NCBI RefSeq assembly: GCF_014695975.1
Contig: NZ_JACJPI010000014.1
Span: forward strand, 1 to 64,000
Origin: Leptolyngbya sp. FACHB-321
Lineage (GTDB): Bacteria > Cyanobacteriota > Cyanobacteriia > Leptolyngbyales > Leptolyngbyaceae
Direction of reading: 5' to 3'
Length of the DNA stretch: 64,000 nt
Shown: one piece after another, positions 54,236 to 63,575 of the stretch
Position numbering within the stretch: the stretch's first letter is position 1
Layout of the letters: the number at the start of each line of letters is the position of its first letter
Notes under the pieces: generated by a model
What the model was told of the DNA's origin: nothing
Databases searched by the model: none
Seen by the model: only the letters and a program-made list of their open reading frames with translations
Position numbers and translations under genes: made by a program

Positions 54236-54979
54236 TTAAACTTTCTTCACGCGATAGTGTAGAAACACTTCATCGTCAATTGTTTTTACCTCTAGAAGCT
54301 GTAGACGGGGTGCTAACGCTGCCATTATCCCTTTACCGTCTACAGGTGTAGGCGCAGCGACTCCACCCAAGAGCAAAGGGCAGACTGTCAGCCACAGTTC
54401 ATCGAGCAGATTTGCCTCTAGCAAGGACGCGACTAAGGCTCCACCACCCAACACTGCAAGGGTTTTCAGTCCTGATCCCCACAATTGTCCAAAGGCTGCC
54501 TGCCAATCAATGGTTTCGATCGGGGTTTCTGTTACTAGAAGGCGCTCAAAGGCTTCGCTTTCTTGCCATAGTCGTGCCCCTGCTGGGGTGGTGAGCAACC
54601 AACGAGGCACAGGTTGACGAAAAAACGGCAGTTGAGGATCAAGCGCTGCCGATCGCGAACAAACAATCTGTACAGGCTGTAGCGGCTTGCCCTGCTGCTG
54701 GCGTTGCTCTAACAGCTCAGGTCGCACTACTCGCAGTGTTGTGCCATACGCTCTTAAGGTGCCTGCCCCTAACAAAACACCATCAACTAACGCCACCTGC
54801 CGTTCTAAATGAGCCTTATCTTGAGCGGAGCCAAAGCGTGCAGCGGTACGGCTAGCATCAGCAATTTTGCCATCCGCACTCATCGCTAGAATCACAGTGG
54901 TTGTAGGGCGGGTTTCTTGCTCACGGTTACCCGCAACTTTGATGTTTAAATCTGCTTCCAACTGGAATAATCGGCGCAA
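54236..54979 (-). CDS. RibD C-terminal-type reductase
   Basis: The product is about 247 residues from a TTG start. A start closer to the first strand (TTTVILAMSADGKIAD) is possible, since no upstream ATG exists. It has the dihydrofolate reductase-like fold of the RibD C-terminal domain: AMSADGKIA, VDGVLLGAGTLRAYGTTL, then VPRWLLTTPAG and LAVLGGGALVASLLEANLLDEL. There is no N-terminal deaminase domain, so it is a stand-alone reductase. In riboflavin synthesis such enzymes reduce the ribosylamino-pyrimidine with NADPH. Paralogues may serve other pterin reactions. It is the last recognisable gene on the minus strand before the plus-strand kinase. Confidence 0.88.
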   Translation of the reverse strand: MRRLFQLEADLNIKVAGNREQETRPTTTVILAMSADGKIADASRTAARFGSAQDKAHLERQVALVDGVLLGAGTLRAYGTTLRVVRPELLEQRQQQGKPLQPVQIVCSRSAALDPQLPFFRQPVPRWLLTTPAGARLWQESEAFERLLVTETPIETIDWQAAFGQLWGSGLKTLAVLGGGALVASLLEANLLDELWLTVCPLLLGGVAAPTPVDGKGIMAALAPRLQLLEVKTIDDEVFLHYRVKKV

Positions 54980-55130
54980 CCGTTGTAATAATTGTGGTTA
55001 GTCCTTCCTTAAGAGCAGTTTAGCTGTAGCATTGGCGATCGTCGCGCATACGGATGGGGTATGTAAGGGCAATATCTTTTGGAGTTGATCGTGGTGGCTG
55101 TTGGGTATTGCACTTCCGTCTAAACGTCCT

Positions 55131-57176
55131 ATGGCTAAACCAGGTCAGTCTTCTTTTCGTCGTCTCCTCCTGTCGCGCATTCTGCTGTTGAGTATCCCCG
55201 TTTTGCTGACCGGTGAACTGGTTACTTACAATAAAGTTCGTAGCGGTTTGTTAGCGACCGCTCGCCAAAATTTGACTGAGAGCGCGGTTCGCAAGGGAGA
55301 AAACATTCGCGATTTGGTCGAAGTGATGCGATCGAATCTTGTTACTGCCAGCGAAGCGTTTTCGACCCAAATCGATCGACCGCAAGAAGCACAAGAATTT
55401 GTCGCACGGATGAATCGCTGGCTACCAAAAGGGGTTCAATGTGTGCAGCTTATCAATGTTCAAACGGGTCAAATTGACGGTAGCACCTGCGGCAATCGTG
55501 CCATCAGCCAGGTACTTGATAACCTCTGGTCAACGCAAAGTCAGGTTCTGCCCCCCCTGTCTAGTGTTCGCATTGCGCCGGTTAACCATACAAAGGTCGC
55601 TAAACAATCAACGCCGCTACGACAGCTTGACCTTGTGTTTAGCGCGCCCGTCTACGATTCCTTAGGACGGTTACGTTATGCGTTAAGCATCCAGTGGGCG
55701 GTACATCGTCAAGAAACTAGCCAGCCCGGCTCGCTGTCTGGCTACACGGTTGTGATTGACGAAGACGGCACAATTCTGGCTCACCCTAAGGACGATCGCA
55801 TTGGTCGCAATATTCGGCAAGAAGCGGATGCTACACGGTTGCAAGATATTGTGAACAGTACGCTCGCGGGCAAAGAAGACCCCATCAACCCGCTCTTCTT
55901 TGAGGACAGCAGCGGCAAATGGTTAGCAGGCTCCAACCGCACTGAAATTTCCTTTAACGCCAGTGAAAATCGCACCTGGGTTGTGCTTGCTGTCGCCCCA
56001 CTGAATAATGCTCTCTCTGGGCTAGAAGACCTTAAGCAAGTGCTTCTCGTCCTCACGATCGGACTGGTGGGCGCAAATTTGTTGGCAACGCTCTATATTG
56101 CTCGTGAACTGGCACGACCGATGGAGAAACTCGTCAATTATGCATTCCATATCTACCAGCGACGACCGTCTGATCAGGCACCGAAAAACTTCAAGATTAA
56201 AGAAATCAATCAGCTTGCCGAAGCACTCGACAACATGGTTGAGCGCCTGGAAGAGCGGGCAGAAGAACTGGAAGCTGCCTGGCAAGAAGCCCAAGCGGCA
56301 AACCAGATGAAGAGCGAATTTTTGGCAACCACATCTCATGAGCTAAGAACGCCGCTAAATGCTATTTTTGGCTGCATTGGTCTGGTAAAAGACGACTGTT
56401 GTGACAGTCGCGAAGAAGAAATGGAGCTTTTGCAGCAAGCCGATCAGTCAGCCAGGCATCTGCTCAAGATCATTGATGATCTGCTTAACATTGCCAAAAT
56501 TGAAGCAGGGCAGCTTGAACTTAGTCTGCAACCCGTTGTGATTCAGGATCTATGTCGGGAATGCCTCAAAATGGTGCAGCCAGCGGCAGAGAAGAAACGT
56601 CTGTCGCTGATCATTGATGTCGATAAGCACCTCAGTCATGTCGTACTTGATCAGCTACGGGTACGTCAGATGGTGATTAATCTCCTGTCAAATGCAGTAA
56701 AGTTTACGCCAGAGGGCGGGCAGGTCAAGTTGAGCAGCCGCATTGGCTATGGGCATCAGCTAGAGCAAGATGCTCGACCTGATCACAGCCCGGTAAACGC
56801 CAGTACGCCTTACCTCTGTCTGGAGGTTATCGATTCAGGGATTGGCATTCCCCCTGAACGCTGGCATCTTTTATTCCGTCCCTTTCAGCAGGTTGATTCG
56901 TCATTAACGCGCCGACACGAAGGTACGGGTTTGGGCTTAGCGCTAACGAAACGGTTTGCTGAACTGCACGGCGGCACTGTTTCGTTTCAATCCACGATCG
57001 GTAAAGGCAGTACGTTTCGGATCTGGCTACCATCCCGAGAACCTACTCCGGTAGAGACCAGCAGTGGGGGCGATCGCTCGGGCCCTGGCACCCACAGTCG
57101 AGAGACAACACGGGATGCGGCAAATTCAGTGTTACATCCTGATGTTCCCGATCACTCTGTTTCTTCGATCAGCTAA
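55131..57176 (+). CDS. Cache-domain sensor histidine kinase
   Basis: The product is 681 residues from the ATG at 55131; a TTG at 55101 would add ten. It has a transmembrane helix at about 15-35 (LLSRILLLSIPVLLTGELV), a double-Cache periplasmic domain (ESAVRKGENIRDLVEVMRSN, DEDGTILAHPKDDRIG), and a second helix near 310 (VLLVLTIGLVGANLLATLYIA). HAMP and a coiled coil follow, then the DHp domain with SHELRTPLNA and phospho-acceptor His at about 403. HATPase_c has N-box LLSNAVKFTPEGG, G1 DSGIGIPPE and G2 GTGLGLALTKR. It is a complete class I kinase with no receiver attached and no regulator gene next to it. The ligand is unknown. Confidence 0.93.
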   Translation: MAKPGQSSFRRLLLSRILLLSIPVLLTGELVTYNKVRSGLLATARQNLTESAVRKGENIRDLVEVMRSNLVTASEAFSTQIDRPQEAQEFVARMNRWLPKGVQCVQLINVQTGQIDGSTCGNRAISQVLDNLWSTQSQVLPPLSSVRIAPVNHTKVAKQSTPLRQLDLVFSAPVYDSLGRLRYALSIQWAVHRQETSQPGSLSGYTVVIDEDGTILAHPKDDRIGRNIRQEADATRLQDIVNSTLAGKEDPINPLFFEDSSGKWLAGSNRTEISFNASENRTWVVLAVAPLNNALSGLEDLKQVLLVLTIGLVGANLLATLYIARELARPMEKLVNYAFHIYQRRPSDQAPKNFKIKEINQLAEALDNMVERLEERAEELEAAWQEAQAANQMKSEFLATTSHELRTPLNAIFGCIGLVKDDCCDSREEEMELLQQADQSARHLLKIIDDLLNIAKIEAGQLELSLQPVVIQDLCRECLKMVQPAAEKKRLSLIIDVDKHLSHVVLDQLRVRQMVINLLSNAVKFTPEGGQVKLSSRIGYGHQLEQDARPDHSPVNASTPYLCLEVIDSGIGIPPERWHLLFRPFQQVDSSLTRRHEGTGLGLALTKRFAELHGGTVSFQSTIGKGSTFRIWLPSREPTPVETSSGGDRSGPGTHSRETTRDAANSVLHPDVPDHSVSSIS

Positions 57177-57222
57177 GTAAGCTGCGGTCGTTATGTTGTG
57201 CCACCACAGGTTAGACTGCTAG

Positions 57223-57945
57223 TCACTGTTGGGAACTGCGATCACTTACTACCGCAAACGCAGCTTGAGCGGCGGCTTGCTCTGCCGCTTTAATAGATCG
57301 ACCACTCCCTTCTCCCAGGCACTCACCTCGTACCCAGACTTCAGCTTTAAAGCGCTGGGAATTATCCTCAGCCTGTTCGCCTTGCACCACACGATACTCT
57401 GGCAAGAGTTTATAATGTCCCTGGCTCCATTCTTGCAGTGCCGCTTTGTAATTTTGGCGAGCCGGATCGCTGAGAATCTCTGTAACCAACTGTCGGAAGT
57501 AATGATCTAGACAGGGGCGTACCAGGTCTAGGGTGTGCGTGCTCAAATACAAAGCCGCTAGCACTGCCTCAAACGCATCTGCCAAGCGTGATTCTCGACC
57601 AAGCTTATCTTTCAAGGCGCTTTCGGACACAAGTAAATATGGCTCTAGCCCGTAGTAATCCGCTAGCTGTGCCAAAATGCGATCGCTCACCAGTATCGAG
57701 CGAATGGCTGCAAACTCTCCGACTGGCAGTTGAGGATAAGTTTCCAGCAAAAAAACAGCCGTTGCCAAACGCACCACGGCATCACCAACGAACTCAAGCT
57801 GCTCATAATTTGCGGTCGCTGAAATAGAGGGATGTGTCAGCGCCAGATCGAGCAAAGTCCACTGAAGTGACGATTGCCCAGGCAGACCTAGCTTTCGCAC
57901 CAGAGTTTGTAATTGCTTCTGGCGATGGGGATACTGGAGTGTCAT
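57223..57945 (-). CDS. rnc: Ribonuclease III
   Basis: The 240-residue protein has the RNase III catalytic domain, with signature YEQLEFVGDAVVRLA and second acidic block LADAFEAVLAALYLS. A C-terminal double-stranded RNA-binding domain follows (NYKAALQEWSQGHYKLLPEY, ending IKAAEQAAAQAAF). It cleaves double-stranded RNA in rRNA maturation and mRNA turnover. Length and domain order are standard. Cyanobacteria often carry more than one RNase III-type protein, so this may be one of several. It converges with the histidine kinase gene with a 46-bp gap. Confidence 0.93.
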   Translation of the reverse strand: MTLQYPHRQKQLQTLVRKLGLPGQSSLQWTLLDLALTHPSISATANYEQLEFVGDAVVRLATAVFLLETYPQLPVGEFAAIRSILVSDRILAQLADYYGLEPYLLVSESALKDKLGRESRLADAFEAVLAALYLSTHTLDLVRPCLDHYFRQLVTEILSDPARQNYKAALQEWSQGHYKLLPEYRVVQGEQAEDNSQRFKAEVWVRGECLGEGSGRSIKAAEQAAAQAAFAVVSDRSSQQ

Positions 57946-58036
57946 GCCTGCCAGTTTATCAGGTCTCTTTAGTAATCAGTGATCAAGCCTCTCCTGTCAC
58001 CTACAGTTGATCATCGACTGATCGCTGACCGACCCG

Positions 58037-58654
58037 TTAAAGAAAGGTAGATGAACTTTTAATGCCAGAAGGCGAATGATAGAGGGCTTTAAAGACTTTG
58101 GTGCAGTTCGTGGAAGACCCGTGTTGGTTTGCAACAGTACGGGATGATCGCGGATTAAAGTTCATCAAGAGGGAATTGAAGTTAACTGACGCATAGGCTG
58201 GTGGTAGATCTGTTGCGTTGATCGCGTCGGTTGTGGGGCGTTGCGAGCGTACTGCCGCGATCGTCATCGGCAGAACACCAATCAGTAGTGCCAGCACCTC
58301 ATCTGGCAGTCCGTTCAGCGCTTGGGCACCAAAGAATTCTTCAAAGCTAGCAAACAGTTTCTCAGCTCTTTCGATCGCATCCGGCTGATCTGTAATCTTT
58401 TGTAACCAGCGCATCCATTGAATTCTGCGGCTGTAGGCAGTTTGACGCTGCTGATGCGTCACGACTGAAACAATTTCGGGAGCACCGATCGCAATCACAC
58501 TCACGCAAGCTTGCTCGACCAACGTTCCTACCGCTGCACCAGGACCAGCGAATTCGGCATGATGAGCTTTGCAGATAATTAAGCCGCTCCGCTTGTGCTC
58601 ACTTACTGCTAACAGTTGATGCACATTCAATGCAGTGTCTAGTTTATCTGTCAT
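58037..58654 (-). CDS. Hypothetical cyanobacterial protein
   Basis: The product is about 205 residues from the ATG at 58654 (MTDKLDTALNVHQLLAV). A GTG at 58681 would add nine. The first 140 residues look ordered, with GLIICKAHHAEFAGPGAAVGTL, a VSVIAIGAPEIVSVV strand and several helices. From about 150 on the sequence becomes Ser/Asn/Thr-rich and low in pattern, so the C-terminus may be disordered or frame-shifted. No signal peptide, membrane span or known motif is visible. I do not recognise it. It lies upstream of rnc on the same strand with a 90-bp gap. Confidence 0.6.
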   Translation of the reverse strand: MTDKLDTALNVHQLLAVSEHKRSGLIICKAHHAEFAGPGAAVGTLVEQACVSVIAIGAPEIVSVVTHQQRQTAYSRRIQWMRWLQKITDQPDAIERAEKLFASFEEFFGAQALNGLPDEVLALLIGVLPMTIAAVRSQRPTTDAINATDLPPAYASVNFNSLLMNFNPRSSRTVANQHGSSTNCTKVFKALYHSPSGIKSSSTFL

Positions 58655-58927
58655 TAGAACCTGGGAGGTCTGGTTAATCACACCTTTACCCTGCGAACGC
58701 GCTACGTGAACCCTATCATGCTGTTACCCAGTGTGCCCCTCTAAGTAGCGCATTGACCAACAACATTCGGCAACACTACTTGCCGATGCCCTCATCCTAG
58801 TGCAGGTTCAAAATGTCGTACAGCGTACCGACGTTGCTTTGCTGAATCTATACATTCATCCGCTAAATCAGTAAAGTTTAATGAAACTAGCTGACTAGAC
58901 CTTTCACAGAAAAAAGGGTTGGGAAGA

Positions 58928-59425
58928 AGGAGAGCAAGACATAAGCCGGGTTCTGTTCTCCCAAATGCATAGCACCCAGGAGGGCAGTTATCTATCTGGG
59001 ATACCTGTTACCAGGTACCTCAAGCGGACGGGCAAAAATAGGATCGCTCCTACCTCTGCATGGAACTGGGAAAAGACCAACCAGTGTTCCGCAGCCTTGC
59101 TTCCAACCGGGGTTTACCGAGCCAGCACCTCTCAATGCTGCTGGTGCGCTCTTACCGCACCTTTGCACCCTTACCTTGAAAGTCTAAAGGCTAAGGTATG
59201 AAGGATAAAAACGTGATTTAGCTTTTATCCTGCTGCTTCGCAGAAGCAACCTATAGCCTTCAGCCCTTCAATCGGCGGTATGTTTCTGTGGCACTATCCT
59301 CACGATCGCTCGCACTGGGCGTTACCCAGCAAGTTTGGTCTTTCGGAAGCCCGGACTTTCCTCGGGCTGTCGTCAAGCACACAAGGCTCTTGCAACAGCC
59401 CGCAACCGCCTGCGCTTACTCTCCT
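58928..59425 (-). ncRNA. rnpB: RNase P RNA (type A)
   Basis: On the minus strand the 5' end GGAGAGTAAG pairs with CTTGCTCTCC at the 3' end, forming helix P1. Conserved P4-region sequences are present, including GAGGAAAGTCCGGGCTTCCG near the 5' side and ACAGAACCCGGCTTATGTC near the 3' end. The latter is the usual signature of bacterial type A RNase P RNA. The ribozyme removes 5' leaders from tRNA precursors. An extended hairpin with TGCTTCGCAGAAGC at about 59230 is probably an enlarged P12. Ends are accurate to a few bases. Confidence 0.92.
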
Positions 59426-59426
59426 T

Positions 59427-60004
59427 TTGATCAGTCTAGTTGGTAGAGGGGACAATCGTCAGCCAGCGTTACGGGCGAAGCTCACGACAAGCGAACTATA
59501 GAGAAACACCAAAAAACGTCTGTGAGCGGCTAGTTCTAAGCGATCTTTTTCTAGTTTCTAATGCTTTTTAATCGATGTGGATGCTGTTGGGCTAGCTGAC
59601 ATTGGTGCCGCTAGTAAGCGTCTAGATCCGACCGTATCACTGACTTGAATGTTGGCTAGAGGCGATTCACTGTGTGTCGATCGCCCCTACACTAGCAAGC
59701 GAAAGGGCAATGAAATTAAAGACAAAAAGAGTTGCTTGAGTAAAGTATTCATTGCCAAGGAACTGCAATGGGAAGTTAAATAATTAATGTCTACTTTTAG
59801 AGCCAACAGTAAGTGTAACTGAGAGGTAACAGCTACAAAACTTCCCTCATTTTCCTTGTTAGCGTCTCAACTCAAGTTAGCAACTTGCGGGCTACCTGAA
59901 AGCTACCCTCTGCCTCTATGCTGCTTGGTTTACAAGATAAAGCCGTTGCTTTGATGTTTGGCTAGGATGCAAAAGTAGGATATTTCTAAACGCAGGAGGT
60001 TATT
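59427..60004. other. Intergenic, no gene seen
   Basis: This 578-bp stretch lies between the rnpB 5' end and the acetyltransferase gene. It should contain the rnpB promoter on the minus strand. The last bases carry AGGAGGT (59995-60001) for the next gene. Confidence 0.5.
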
Positions 60005-60637
60005 TTGTACGGAGCCGATCCAAAAGATAAGCATCCAATGAAGGGGTTTCCGCAAATCTGCTTCATTAAAAACACTGTGTCAAAGCCTAATATCATTATT
60101 GGCGATTACACCTATTATGACGATCCGGAAGACTCAGAAGACTTTGAACGTAACGTTCTTTACCACTTTCCCTTTATTGGTGATCAGCTCATTATTGGGA
60201 AGTTTTGCGCGTTGGCAAGAGGCGTAACGTTTATCATGAATGGTGCGAATCATAAGTTAGATGGATTCTCAACCTATCCGTTTCAGATTTTTGGTAATGG
60301 CTGGGAAAAAGCTACCCCTCAGCCTGAAGCACTACCGTATAAGGGCAACACAGTCATTGGCAATGATGTTTGGTTAGGGTATGAAACAGTGATTATGCCA
60401 GGGGTGCAAGTGGGAGACGGAGCGATCGTTGCAGCAAAATCAGTCGTGGTGAGTGATGTGCCACCTTATACAATTTTTGGAGGCAACCCAGCTAAATGTA
60501 TCCGTCAGCGTTTTGATGATCAGGTGATCCGATCGCTACTTGAAATTGCTTGGTGGCATTGGGACATTGAGAAGATTACACGCAATTTGGAGACGATTGT
60601 AGCGGCAGATATCGAGGCTCTGAGACATTGTGAGTAG
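60005..60637 (+). CDS. Vat-type xenobiotic O-acetyltransferase
   Basis: The 210-residue protein closely resembles Vat streptogramin A acetyltransferases of the left-handed beta-helix fold. It has MYGADP-KDKHPMKGFPQICFIKN at the start and GDYTYYDDPED-EDFE, then IGKFCALARGVTFIMNGANHKLDG with catalytic His83. YPFQIFGNGWEKATP, IGNDVWLGYETVIMPGV and GGNPAKCIRQRF follow. It acetylates a hydroxyl of an antibiotic-like substrate with acetyl-CoA. The true cyanobacterial substrate is unknown. The start is a TTG at 60005: AGGAGGT lies just upstream and the protein aligns from there. The gene for a glycosyltransferase follows 55 bp later. Confidence 0.9.
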   Translation: MYGADPKDKHPMKGFPQICFIKNTVSKPNIIIGDYTYYDDPEDSEDFERNVLYHFPFIGDQLIIGKFCALARGVTFIMNGANHKLDGFSTYPFQIFGNGWEKATPQPEALPYKGNTVIGNDVWLGYETVIMPGVQVGDGAIVAAKSVVVSDVPPYTIFGGNPAKCIRQRFDDQVIRSLLEIAWWHWDIEKITRNLETIVAADIEALRHCE

Positions 60638-60691
60638 AACGGCTTCTTTCTAAAAGCGTCGATCGCTCATTATCCATCATGCTACTCGTTG

Positions 60692-61735
60692 ATGATCGCG
60701 CCGTGGCGTTCCTTGTTGATGCTTGTTGTTCTTGACAGATCCATCAACGCCTCTTTCTTGTATCACTACACAACCGCTAGACTTTTAAGACATCTGCTCG
60801 CAACTCAAAACTTAGCCCCTGTCGTGTCTCAAATCTTTGTCCAAATTGCCAGCTACCGCGACCCTGAACTTGTGGCAACGGTGCAAGATGCCATTCAGAA
60901 AGCCGCAGCGCCACAAAATCTGTCGTTTGGCATTGTCTGGCAGGGCAAAGCGGGCAACGATCCATTACCAATTGAGTCTTTACATTGCTGTCGGCTGCTT
61001 TTGATTGATGCTGATCGCAGTCGTGGGGTATGCTGGGCGCGATCAAAAACCCAGTTGCTCTGGGAAGGCGAGCCTTACACGCTGCAAATCGATAGCCATA
61101 TGCGGTTTGTGCCAGGTTGGGATGAGTTGCTCCTGCGAATGCTAGCAAATTGTCCCAGCCCAAAGCCCTTGCTAACTGCCTATCCGCCCGCCTATACGCC
61201 GCCGGATATCCTTCATCCTGGTGCACCTACAACGCTAGCTGCCTCTCATTTTACAGAGCAGGGTCTTTTAAGCTTGGTCAGTGGCACCAGCCTGGAATAC
61301 TTCACAACACCGCAGTTAGGTCTGTTTATGGCAGCAGGTTTCTGGTTTGCACGATCGCAATTGCTGTGCGAGCTTCCTTACGATCCACTGCTGTACTTTC
61401 AGGGTGAAGAAACTAACTTGACGGTAAGAGCCTGGACTCATGGGTGGGATATTTACCACCCCAACCAAATCGTCTGCTATCACGAATATATACGCCCTGG
61501 TAAACCTCGACATTGGGACGATCACCAACACTGGTGGCAGCAAGACCAGCTTGCTCATCAGCGACTGCGACAGTTATTGGGCATGGAAACTAACACTCTT
61601 GACTTCGATCGCTATGGGCTAGGAACCCACCGTAGCCTCAGCGCCTATGAACAATTCAGCGGCGTAGACTTTAAGCACCAAAGGCTGACCGAGGCGGCAA
61701 GGAGTGGCGTGAGTACTAAGCTTTCGATGGCTTAA
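60692..61735 (+). CDS. GT60-like glycosyltransferase (Skp1-GlcNAc transferase type)
   Basis: The 347-residue protein starts at an ATG at 60692 or a TTG one codon earlier. The true start could be further inside, since the family pattern begins at IFVQIASYRDPELVATV. That block, RSRGVCWARSKTQLLWEGEPYTLQIDSHMRFVPGWD with its DSH metal-binding motif, and LTAYPPAYTPPD are characteristic of polypeptide GlcNAc-transferases like that acting on Skp1 hydroxyproline. The LPYDPLLYFQGEE motif lies near the acceptor region. It is predicted to be a cytoplasmic nucleotide-sugar glycosyltransferase. The acceptor is unknown. It follows the Vat-type gene in the same direction. Confidence 0.85.
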   Translation: MIAPWRSLLMLVVLDRSINASFLYHYTTARLLRHLLATQNLAPVVSQIFVQIASYRDPELVATVQDAIQKAAAPQNLSFGIVWQGKAGNDPLPIESLHCCRLLLIDADRSRGVCWARSKTQLLWEGEPYTLQIDSHMRFVPGWDELLLRMLANCPSPKPLLTAYPPAYTPPDILHPGAPTTLAASHFTEQGLLSLVSGTSLEYFTTPQLGLFMAAGFWFARSQLLCELPYDPLLYFQGEETNLTVRAWTHGWDIYHPNQIVCYHEYIRPGKPRHWDDHQHWWQQDQLAHQRLRQLLGMETNTLDFDRYGLGTHRSLSAYEQFSGVDFKHQRLTEAARSGVSTKLSMA

Positions 61736-61853
61736 AGCCGCAAGCAGGCTTCAGGTAATCTTCAGCGATCGAAGGCTGGAAGCGGCATCGAATCGTAACG
61801 CCGATCGCTACAATGAGAATTGTTGCCAAAGTCTATAGGAGCGTGCGGTCTTC

Positions 61854-62543
61854 ATGCCAGGTCAACTCTTGTTAGTGGATGATGAACCAGGTTTGCGTGA
61901 AGCCGTGCAGGCGTATCTGGAGGACAGTGGCTTTACCGTTGCGGCTGCCAGCAATGCGGGGGATGGGTTGCTACTAGCGCGACAATCGCTGCCTGATCTG
62001 GTTATTACGGATATCATGATGCCGCAGGTTGATGGCTATCAGTTTCTCAAACAGTTACGCGAGGATCCTAAGTTCAAAACGTTGCCAGTGGTGTTTCTCA
62101 CTGCCAGAGGGATGACCTCCGATCGCATTCAGGGCTACAACGCTGGTGCAGATGCATATTTATCGAAACCGTTCGACCCCGATGAACTGGTAGCGATCGT
62201 CACTAATTTGCTGCAAAAACGTGACGCGGTACGCGCTGCCGGAGAAGACGAACCGCGTAATATTGATGACGTAATTCGAGAAATTGAAGAAATCAAACGG
62301 CTTCTGACGAAGGGAGGCTCGATCGCTCAATTGCCAAACACGGTCCAGATTGATTTCACCCCTAGAGAACAAAGCGTCCTTAATCTAGTAGTAGACGGTC
62401 TGATGAACAAAGAGATTGCTCGTCGCCTTGAAACTAGCGTCCGCAACGTTGAAAAATACGTTAGCCGTTTGTTCAATAAAACAGGCACCAGTAGCCGTAC
62501 AGAATTAGTACGCTATGCGCTAGAGCATGGGCTGATTCAGTAA
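61854..62543 (+). CDS. NarL-type response regulator, Rre1/Ycf29-like
   Basis: The 229-residue protein has a receiver domain with acidic pocket D9/D10 (LLLVDDEPGLREAV), phospho-acceptor D53 in ITDIMMPQVDGYQFL and the conserved Lys in LSKPFDPDEL. A linker with DDVIREIEEIKRLL leads to a LuxR-type helix-turn-helix at about 165-229 (LTPREQSVLNLVVDGLMNKEIA, ending FNKTGTSSRTELVRYALEHG). The sequence resembles cyanobacterial Rre1 (Ycf29 in some plastids), a stress-responsive regulator. That assignment is from memory. The cognate kinase is not adjacent. It is probably monocistronic. Confidence 0.9.
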   Translation: MPGQLLLVDDEPGLREAVQAYLEDSGFTVAAASNAGDGLLLARQSLPDLVITDIMMPQVDGYQFLKQLREDPKFKTLPVVFLTARGMTSDRIQGYNAGADAYLSKPFDPDELVAIVTNLLQKRDAVRAAGEDEPRNIDDVIREIEEIKRLLTKGGSIAQLPNTVQIDFTPREQSVLNLVVDGLMNKEIARRLETSVRNVEKYVSRLFNKTGTSSRTELVRYALEHGLIQ

Positions 62544-62920
62544 GTGTTATTTGCTCTTTGTTAGGACAGCTTGGGAAGGTAGAGAAATCACTAGCTTGGT
62601 AGCGCTAGAGAGTAGCCATAAGCTTGCTATGCCTACTTATTAAGCTTATAGGGTAGCTTGCTAAGACCGTTCAATAGTTTGTTTTACTGCAAAGAAGAGA
62701 GCTTGATTGTCTTCAAAATTAGAGCCGCTAAAGCCACAACTGCGACCAGCTATTACTCCTCCTTGAGAGAGAGAAACCTTAACACAGATCAGGGCGCAAA
62801 TCCATCGGCGTGTAGATGTGAACAGGGATATGAATCTGAGTATATGGGGTAGGGTTTGTTGTGCTTACTTCAACAACCGTTTCGATGATTTCTAATTGCT
62901 ATAGCTTGGAGGAGCCTGCT
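62544..62920. other. Intergenic, no gene seen
   Basis: A 64-codon frame at 62658 does not look like a protein. A GGAGGAG ribosome binding site at 62908-62914 serves the ATG at 62921. Confidence 0.5.
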
Positions 62921-63283
62921 ATGAAAGATGTTTTAACCGCGTTACGTCCGCTACGTTTCCTTGTAATGCTTTGTCTCTGTGCTGTCATGCTGTTTTCTTC
63001 TGTTGCTCCAGCTTTCGCTGTGCCAGCAAAAAACGAGCCTAATCCCGAAGCCAACCAAGCTGCTAAGGAATACGAGCAGGAGTCACGGGATGCGATCGCT
63101 ACTGATCACCCCCCCAACCTAGGCGAAACGCAAGCAAAAACAAAAGGTGGTGGTATCAACGAGGTACAGGGTAAAGCGGGTCTCGATGAAATGAAACGAC
63201 CTTCTAATGCCGCAGGAACACCGTCGGTCGAAAAAGATGTGAAGAATATTATTGAGAAAGTTCAAGAGAAGTTTGGTGGTTAG
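62921..63283 (+). CDS. Low-temperature-induced-type exported small protein
   Basis: The product is 120 residues from the ATG at 62921, which has a strong GGAGGAG site. A frame opening at 62861 would bury it. A signal peptide (FLVMLCLCAVMLFSSVAPAFA, cleavage near 33) is followed by a hydrophilic Ala/Glu/Lys-rich segment without cysteines. The sequence resembles cyanobacterial low-temperature-induced (Lti-like) proteins with NEPNPEANQAAKEYEQ. Its role is probably in the periplasm or lumen under stress. A strong terminator follows at 63319, so the gene is its own transcription unit. Confidence 0.75.
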   Translation: MKDVLTALRPLRFLVMLCLCAVMLFSSVAPAFAVPAKNEPNPEANQAAKEYEQESRDAIATDHPPNLGETQAKTKGGGINEVQGKAGLDEMKRPSNAAGTPSVEKDVKNIIEKVQEKFGG

Positions 63284-63318
63284 TCAGGTTTAAGCTGAGC
63301 AAACCGTTTTCTTAACCG

Positions 63319-63358
63319 TGAGAGCAGTCGATCAAGCATCGGCTGCTCTCAGTTTTTT
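63319..63358 (+). terminator. Rho-independent terminator
   Basis: TGAGAGCAGTCGAT pairs with ATCGGCTGCTCTCA, with one mismatch and a short loop, followed by TTTTTT. It begins 36 bp after the stop codon of the Lti-like gene. Confidence 0.9.
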
Positions 63359-63575
63359 AAAGTAAAGCTGGATGATCGCGTGCAAGAAGCGACGTTGCCT
63401 AGCAGTGTCATGCTGAAGGCTAGTGCCCCTACATACTTATAAGGTTGACAGGTAATTTAAATCACGCTCCTTATTGAGAGGATGATCGCAAGCTGAAGCC
63501 GCCCAGACCTTAGCCATAAGCTATGTAGCTTTTCTACAGCAATGAGATTTGCAAGCAGGAAAAACTAGCAGCGAT

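Noticed and set aside
62658-62852. 64-residue plus-strand frame
   Set aside because: There is no ribosome binding site, no hydrophobic or domain pattern, and it lies in an intergenic stretch.
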